From an uncultured Nocardioides sp. (GTDB lineage Bacteria > Actinomycetota > Actinomycetes > Propionibacteriales > Nocardioidaceae): a DNA stretch of 64,000 nucleotides. The translations under genes were made by a program, and so were the position numbers. The stretch is taken from NCBI RefSeq assembly GCF_947488025.1, contig NZ_CANKYS010000006.1, forward strand, positions 182,550-246,549, in the 5' to 3' direction. The notes beneath the pieces are model-generated. The model ran no database searches. It was not told the DNA's origin and saw nothing but the letters and a program-made list of their open reading frames with translations. Below, one piece after another: positions 59,528-64,000 of this stretch. Position 1 is the first letter of the stretch. Every line of letters starts with the position of its first letter.

Positions 59528-60193
59528 TCACGCGGTGGCCTCGATCGGGATCGGTTCGGCACCCCGTGACCAAGCGCTCCGGTACGGGATTGAACAGCCG
59601 AGAGCCAGCACGGGGAACAACGAGGCTGCCAGCACCGCCGCCCAGGCACCCCGAGGATCTGTGAGCGACAACGGAGGGTCGGTCCCGGCAACCGTTGCGG
59701 CGAGTGCCGCCGTGACACCCACGCCTACGGCACCGCACACGGCACGGGGCCATCGCCGACCACGTCCGGACAACGCGTATCCGCCGACAATTCCCATCAG
59801 CCCGACCGCGATCGCCCCACTGCCCATCCCAGTTGTCACCAGTGTGGTGACGGCGCCGGGTATCAGCATGGGCGCGACGGCGAAGGTCAGCGGAGCCAGA
59901 GCCAGCAGCCGCCACTTGCGCGGCGGACCGACGCGCCGCAGGTGCTCGGCCCATCCCAGCAGCCCGCCGGTGACCGCCCCCGGAAGAAGGAGTGCGCCGA
60001 ACGTCCCGCTCCAGGTGAAGGTCGACTCGACCCCCACGAGCTCGACCATGTACCCACGGAGTGCGGCCGACCAGGCGAGTCCGCAGACCGCGCCCCCAGT
60101 GACCCACATCCATGGCGACGAGGCGGCGTCTGCATTGAATGTGGCGGAAACCGTGACAGGTGCCTCCGCGCCGCCGATAGCGGGGCTGCTCAT
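59528..60193 (-). CDS. Multi-pass membrane protein, 221 aa
   Basis: About five or six hydrophobic helices (WMWVTGGAVCGLAWSAALRG, GALLLPGAVTGGLLGWA, LALAPLTFAVAPMLIPG, AVCGAVGVGVTAALAATVAG, AVLAASLFPVLALGCS). No family recognised; it resembles uncharacterised actinobacterial membrane proteins. The ATG at 60193 overlaps the stop of the preceding membrane protein gene (ATGA). A longer in-frame reading upstream is a shadow. Confidence 0.7.
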   Translation of the reverse strand: MSSPAIGGAEAPVTVSATFNADAASSPWMWVTGGAVCGLAWSAALRGYMVELVGVESTFTWSGTFGALLLPGAVTGGLLGWAEHLRRVGPPRKWRLLALAPLTFAVAPMLIPGAVTTLVTTGMGSGAIAVGLMGIVGGYALSGRGRRWPRAVCGAVGVGVTAALAATVAGTDPPLSLTDPRGAWAAVLAASLFPVLALGCSIPYRSAWSRGAEPIPIEATA

Positions 60194-60828
60194 TGCTGGT
60201 CGGCCTGCCACAGCGCGTAGCCCAGGGCCGCGAAGAGCAGCATCCAGACCGTGATCGCTAGCCGCGCGAGAACGAACGGACCCAGCAATGCAGGCATCAT
60301 CGGCACGAACACGAAGATGCCGGCCACCAGCACCACGAGCCCTCGCCAACCTGACCACCGTCCCCCGCGGCGGACCGCGATGCCGGCCAGAATCAGGCCC
60401 CCACCAACCGCCACGCTGGAAACGCCGTAGAGCGCGTCGAGAAGGCCGGTGCCGTCGCCTGGATAGGTCGAGTTGCGTGCCGTGATCGCGATCAGCTCGG
60501 TGACCGCGAGCAGCGCCATGCCCCAGCCGGCGAGGCCGATGCCCCAGCGGGCGCTGCGGCCCTGGGCCATGACCGCTGCGCGGGCCAGCGCCGCGATACC
60601 GGCCAGCAGACCAACATGCTGGACGAAGAACCAGATCTGAATGACGGTGAACCCGCCCGCGGTGAGCGGATAGCTGAACATGTCCTCGGGCACCTGCGCC
60701 GGATAGACCGCCAAGAAGATGCCACTGACGGCTCCGAGGATGCCCGCCGCCAGACAGACCGCACCGGCGTGCCTCACCCAGACGGGAACAGCGGTGGCAA
60801 GCGACGTGCCCGCCTCGACGTGCGTCAT
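60190..60828 (-). CDS. Multi-pass membrane protein, 212 aa
   Basis: About six helices, among them AVCLAAGILGAVSGIFLAVY, IWFFVQHVGLLAGIAALARA and LVVLVAGIFVFVPMMPALLG. No known family is clear. It is the first gene of a four-gene operon divergent from the MarR gene; the palindrome at 60886-60904 overlaps its likely -10 (TAGTTT, 60882-60887), so MarR should control it. Confidence 0.72.
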   Translation of the reverse strand: MTHVEAGTSLATAVPVWVRHAGAVCLAAGILGAVSGIFLAVYPAQVPEDMFSYPLTAGGFTVIQIWFFVQHVGLLAGIAALARAAVMAQGRSARWGIGLAGWGMALLAVTELIAITARNSTYPGDGTGLLDALYGVSSVAVGGGLILAGIAVRRGGRWSGWRGLVVLVAGIFVFVPMMPALLGPFVLARLAITVWMLLFAALGYALWQADQQ

Positions 60829-60885
60829 CCTGATCGCTCCTCTGGCCCGTCGAAGGCAACACTCCGAGCAGGGTGTGCTAGAAAC

Positions 60886-60904
60886 TATTCAGGTAACCTG
60901 AATA
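60886..60904. promoter_or_regulatory. MarR-type palindromic operator in a divergent promoter
   Basis: TATTCAGGTAACCTGAATA has perfect 9-base arms around one A. Likely -10 boxes flank it: TAGTTT on the minus strand (60882-60887) and TACTCT on the plus strand (60903-60908). A MarR dimer bound here would shut off both the four-gene operon and its own gene. Confidence 0.75.
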
Positions 60905-60926
60905 CTCTTCGGATTCGGAGTTGTCA

Positions 60927-61352
60927 ATGGCGAACGACCTGAACACCGTCTCGATGCTGGGCCAGGCCTACAGCCTGTTGGGCTTCCAGATCGTCGACGG
61001 CGTCGTCGGGGCCGGCTATCCGCAGAAACCCAAGCACTCCGCCGTCTTCGCCCAAATATCTCCCGACGGCTCCCGGCTCACCGAGCTCGCACGCAAGGCC
61101 AACATGACCCCGCAGTCCATGGCCGAACTCGTCGACGAGCTCGTCGACATGGGGTACGTCGTGCGTCGTCCCGACCCCAACGATGGCAGGGCCAAGCTCA
61201 TCGTGCTCACCAAGCGGGGAAGAGGCGCCGTAGCCGCCGGTCGCCAGACGATCGAAGGCCTCGAAGAGCAGGTAACCCAGATCCTGGGCGAGCGCGGACA
61301 CCGCGAACTCCGACGACTGCTGTCAACACTGCTGGACGCTACGAATACCTGA
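60927..61352 (+). CDS. MarR-family transcriptional regulator, 141 aa
   Basis: Winged helix-turn-helix of the MarR type: LTELARKANMTPQSMAELVD is the recognition region and VRRPDPNDGRAKLIVLTKRG the wing, with the expected Asp/Arg pair. The ATG at 60927 has GGAG 12 bases upstream; a TTG two codons earlier is less likely. It is divergent from the hemerythrin/membrane operon and sits beside a clear palindrome, so local repression and autoregulation are expected. The ligand is unknown. Confidence 0.9.
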   Translation: MANDLNTVSMLGQAYSLLGFQIVDGVVGAGYPQKPKHSAVFAQISPDGSRLTELARKANMTPQSMAELVDELVDMGYVVRRPDPNDGRAKLIVLTKRGRGAVAAGRQTIEGLEEQVTQILGERGHRELRRLLSTLLDATNT

Positions 61353-61404
61353 GGCGGCCGTTCACCAGGATCGATGACGGCGACATCGAGATGACCCGGG
61401 GATC

Positions 61405-61480
61405 GTGGTGGTCCCGGGTCTGATCAGGGCCGCGTTGGAACGTGGCCTGGCAGCTGAGCTGGGCGATCACCTCGGCCATG
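61405..61480 (+). mobile_element. IS256-family transposase remnant
   Basis: GLIRAALERGLAAELGDHLG followed by HEKG resembles the N-terminal ALE.ELT.HLGYEK region of IS256-type transposases. No catalytic DDE region follows; after about 25 codons the frame turns into unrelated sequence. It is a decayed insertion element fragment between the MarR gene and the mercury genes. Confidence 0.5.
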
Positions 61481-61545
61481 AGAAGGGCTCGCCGGGTGGT
61501 GGCGAGCCCGCTCGGTTGTCCAGCGTTCGCGATACCGACAGCGAC

Positions 61546-61577
61546 TTGACCTTCCCCTGTGCTGGAAGGTTCACGAT
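61546..61577 (+). promoter_or_regulatory. MerR-type promoter/operator of merA
   Basis: TTGACC (61546-61551) is a -35; the dyad ACCTTCC-N8-GGAAGGT (61549-61555 and 61564-61570) fills a 19-20 base spacer to CACGAT (61572-61577). This overlong spacer with an internal dyad is the hallmark of MerR-activated promoters. The merA GTG follows 7 bases later. No merR gene is in the window. Confidence 0.75.
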
Positions 61578-61583
61578 GGACCA

Positions 61584-63023
61584 GTGAACACCACCGCGTC
61601 GAACCAGGAGGCTCCCACCGTGTCCGCTGCATCGGTTCCCAACGATCCGACCTACGAGGTGGACCTGGCGGTCATCGGTTCCGGTGGAGCCGCGATGGCC
61701 GCCGCGATCGAGGCCCGCCGGCGCGGCGCGAGCGCCGTGCTGGTGGAGCGCAGCACCCTGGGCGGGACGTGCGTGAACCGGGGCTGTGTGCCGTCCAAGG
61801 CGCTGCTGGCCGCCGCGGGTGCCCGGCACGCGGCGCTGGCGAACCCGTTCCGCGGGGTGCCGACCAGCGCCGGCGAGGTGGACCTGGCCGCGGTGGTGGA
61901 GCAGAAGGATGAGCTGGTCGGCTGGCTGCGGCAGGCCAAGTACGTCGACGTCGCCACCGCCTGGGGCTTCGAGATCCTGTCCGGGACCGCCCGGTTCCGC
62001 GACGGAGAGGTCCTGGAGGTCGACGGCCGACCGCTGCGCGCACGCGGCTACGTGGTCGCGACCGGCGCCCAGCCGCATGTCGGGGGCATCGTCGGGCTCG
62101 AGCAGGTGGACTACCTGACCTCGACCACCGCGATGGAGCTGCGCGCCCTGCCCGCCTCGCTGGTGGTCATCGGCGGGGGGTACGTCGGGATGGAGCAGGC
62201 GCAGCTCTTCGCACACCTGGGCTCCCGGGTCACGGTAGTCGGCCGGCTCGCGCCGCACACAGAGCCCGAGCTCGCGGACGTGATGCGGCGGGTGTTCGCC
62301 GAGGACGGCATCACCGTGGTCGACGAGCGTGCGGTCGCTGCCACCGCCAGCGACGTCGGCGTAGTGGTGACCACCGCGTCCGGGATCCGGGTCGAAGGGG
62401 CGCGGGTGCTGGTCGCGACCGGACGACGACCGGACACCACGGCGCTGAACCTGTCGGCGGCCGGCGTGGAGACCGACGACCGCGGGTTCGTCGTGATAGA
62501 CGAGCACCAGCGCACCAGCAACCCCCGCGTGTTCGCGGCCGGCGACGTCGCCGGCACGCCGCAGTACGTCTACGTCGCCGCCGCGTCCGGGCATGTCGCC
62601 GCCGCGAACGCACTGGACCCGGACGCGAAACGGTCCGTGGACTACACCGGGATGCCGGCGGTGATGTTCACCCGGCCCCAGGTGGCCTCGGCCGGCCTGA
62701 GCGAGCAGGAAGCGCTCGCGGCCGGTTATTCCTGCGACTGCCGAGTCCTGGAGCTCGCCGACGTGCCCCGGGCCCTGGTGAACCACGACACCCGCGGTGC
62801 GGTGAAGCTGGTCGCCGACGCCGACACCGGCCGGGTGCTCGGCGTGCACGCGGCCGCCGACGGAGCCGGCGAGGTGATGCTGGCGGCCACCTACGCGATC
62901 AAGGCCGGCATGACCGTGAACGACCTCGCAGACACGTGGGCGCCGTACCTGACGATGGCCGAGAGCCTGCGGCTGGTCGCCGGCCTGTTCCGCAACGAGC
63001 TGCCGACCTCCTGCTGCGCCTGA
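61584..63023 (+). CDS. merA: Mercury(II) reductase, 479 aa
   Basis: FAD/NADPH disulfide oxidoreductase that reduces Hg(II) to Hg(0). The redox pair is in LGGTCVNRGCVPSKALL (Cys63, Cys68); the C-terminal vicinal Cys477-Cys478 (LPTSCCA), which take up mercury, are intact. NADPH site VIGGGYVGMEQAQLFAHLG, FAD site CVFAAGDVAG-type VFAAGDVAGTPQYVYVAA. It lacks the N-terminal heavy-metal-associated domain, as in many actinobacterial MerA. The GTG at 61584 directly follows the MerR-type promoter. It is 15 bases from merB. Confidence 0.95.
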   Translation: MNTTASNQEAPTVSAASVPNDPTYEVDLAVIGSGGAAMAAAIEARRRGASAVLVERSTLGGTCVNRGCVPSKALLAAAGARHAALANPFRGVPTSAGEVDLAAVVEQKDELVGWLRQAKYVDVATAWGFEILSGTARFRDGEVLEVDGRPLRARGYVVATGAQPHVGGIVGLEQVDYLTSTTAMELRALPASLVVIGGGYVGMEQAQLFAHLGSRVTVVGRLAPHTEPELADVMRRVFAEDGITVVDERAVAATASDVGVVVTTASGIRVEGARVLVATGRRPDTTALNLSAAGVETDDRGFVVIDEHQRTSNPRVFAAGDVAGTPQYVYVAAASGHVAAANALDPDAKRSVDYTGMPAVMFTRPQVASAGLSEQEALAAGYSCDCRVLELADVPRALVNHDTRGAVKLVADADTGRVLGVHAAADGAGEVMLAATYAIKAGMTVNDLADTWAPYLTMAESLRLVAGLFRNELPTSCCA

Positions 63024-63038
63024 CCAAGAGAGCCCACG

Positions 63039-63683
63039 ATGACGAGCAACGACGATCACGACACCACGGTCCCCGACGACGACCGGGATCCGATTGCTGG
63101 TCTGCTCGACCGGCTCGGTGGCGACGCCACCCTGGTCCGGCGCACCGCATTCACCCGGCTCCGGGCCACGGCCGCACCCGTGGACGTGGCCACCCTCGCC
63201 GCCGAATGCGACCTGACCCTGCACGAGGTCGAGACCGCACTCTCCGACCTGGTCAGCGCCGGCGCCATCACCCGCAGCCCGGCCGGAGCGGTGGTCGCGG
63301 TTGGCGGGCTGAGCGTGGTCCCCGCCAGGCACCACTTGAGGCTGGACGGACAGCAGTACTGGACGTGGTGCGCCTTCGACGGCATCGGCATCCCCGCCGC
63401 CCTCGAGGTCGACGCCGTGGTCGAGACCAGATGCCCGACCTGCGGGCGCGCCCTGGTGGTCCCACGTCGAGGCCGGTCGCCCACCCGCGGACAGCCCGGT
63501 CGTCGGATGGCTGCCCGGCGGACCCTGCGGGAACGTGCAGGCCGACTTCTGCCCGAGGCGAACCTGTTCTGCGACGCGACCCACCTTGCCGCCTGGGGTT
63601 CGACCGGCGACCACGAAGGCGCCCCCGCGAGCCTGGTCGAGCTCACCGACACCGGGAAGGCGACGTGGGCCGACATCACCTGA
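63039..63683 (+). CDS. merB: Organomercurial lyase, 214 aa
   Basis: MerB splits carbon-mercury bonds, passing Hg(II) to MerA. The catalytic residues align: Cys111 and Asp114 in YWTWCAFDGIGIP and Cys178 in EANLFCDATHLAAW, matching C96, D99 and C159 of the plasmid enzyme. An N-terminal winged-helix-like segment (about 30-80) and CPTCGR are normal. ATG at 63039 with AGAGAG upstream. It extends resistance to organic mercury. Confidence 0.92.
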   Translation: MTSNDDHDTTVPDDDRDPIAGLLDRLGGDATLVRRTAFTRLRATAAPVDVATLAAECDLTLHEVETALSDLVSAGAITRSPAGAVVAVGGLSVVPARHHLRLDGQQYWTWCAFDGIGIPAALEVDAVVETRCPTCGRALVVPRRGRSPTRGQPGRRMAARRTLRERAGRLLPEANLFCDATHLAAWGSTGDHEGAPASLVELTDTGKATWADIT

Positions 63684-63746
63684 CCAACCGGCACATCCGC
63701 AGCCACCCGCACCGCGCCAATGGCTCAGGTGCGCGTGCCATCCTGA

Positions 63747-63962
63747 ACCGGTGAGCGCGGTCAGGTGTGGCGCAACGGGGACGATGACGAGCACACGATG
63801 GCCGACAAACCCGTCGGTGCCCTCACGGTGGCGGCAGTCACCTTTGCCAACGGTGGCGACAACATCGGGGTCTACGTGCCGGTGTTTATCGCGGTTGGCA
63901 CCGGCGCCCTCGTGGCCTATTTCGGCTCATGTGACGCATCCGTGGGTGCCCTGCGCGTCTGA
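63747..63962 (+). pseudogene. Fragment of a cadmium resistance transporter (CadD family)
   Basis: The frame MADKPVGALTVAAVTFANGG continues with DNIGVYVPVF, the central conserved part of CadD-type transporters, then VAYFG and an unrelated short tail to the stop at 63960-63962. An in-frame stop at 63744-63746 precedes it, so the first helices are missing; the last helices are missing as well. It is a broken heavy-metal gene next to merAB. Confidence 0.65.
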
Positions 63963-64000
63963 AACGTGAGCACGCCGTTCCCTGTCTAGGTTTCTGAGCT

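Overview
The window is very GC-rich, densely packed chromosomal DNA in which most genes have NNC/NNG codons, many overlap by 1-4 bases (ATGA, GTGA, TGATG), and many seem to be read from leaderless mRNAs. Gene content (mihF next to gmk and rpoZ, an actinobacterial PriA with decayed helicase motifs, a thiolase/FabG4/MaoC block arranged as in Mycobacterium, a 944-residue aconitase, MetP/MetS) indicates a high-GC actinobacterium, most likely Nocardioides or a close relative. The genus is an inference from remembered gene orders. I see no rRNA, tRNA or CRISPR array, and no gene-free stretch longer than about 300 bases.

Layout. 1-5.5 kb: a lipid kinase cut by the window edge, a UPF0158-cupin fusion, a stand-alone LigD-type polymerase, a secreted repeat-tailed protein and a small ATPase. 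5.5-23.5 kb (minus strand): one long housekeeping run, carA-carB-pyrD-(pyrK-like)-(pyrD1B-like)-pyrF-lipoprotein-mihF-gmk-rpoZ-coaBC-metK-priA, then def-fmt-yjbR-rsmB. 23.5-28.9 kb: unrelated genes (ABC-F ATPase with a leader peptide, CoA-transferase, two VOC proteins, an exported protein) that split the pyrimidine genes in two. 28.9-31.7 kb: pyrR-pyrB-pyrC. Both pyr units start with nearly the same 41-base leader carrying a PyrR-binding hairpin next to the Shine-Dalgarno sequence.

31.8-43.2 kb is lipid and CoA metabolism: a thiolase divergent from fabG4-maoC, tesB with a PAC2-family gene, the fadA-fadB beta-oxidation pair, and a sodium-dependent methionine/alanine-type importer with its 42-residue subunit. 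43.2-55.9 kb holds dxs, a strictosidine-synthase-like protein with a double-Nudix protein, a small unknown gene under a perfect LexA (SOS) box, a YjbQ/thiamine-binding pair, an alpha/beta hydrolase, an operon of a membrane protein, an ECF-type sigma factor and a DUF3105 protein, and acnA with a palindromic operator.

From about 56.3 kb the character changes. A membrane/coiled-coil gene is broken by two frameshifts, and next to it lies only the 3' tail of an rRNA (uracil-5)-methyltransferase gene. I read that as a recombination junction. Beyond it is accessory DNA: a MarR-family regulator divergent from a four-gene operon (two membrane proteins, an SRPBCC-hemerythrin fusion, another membrane protein) with a 19-bp palindrome between them, then an IS256-type transposase remnant, a MerR-type promoter, merA and merB, and a cadmium-transporter fragment. 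The most unusual points are the class 1B-like dihydroorotate dehydrogenase pair lacking key residues beside an intact class 2 enzyme, the SOS-box gene of unknown function, the ABC-F leader peptide, and the MarR/hemerythrin cassette.
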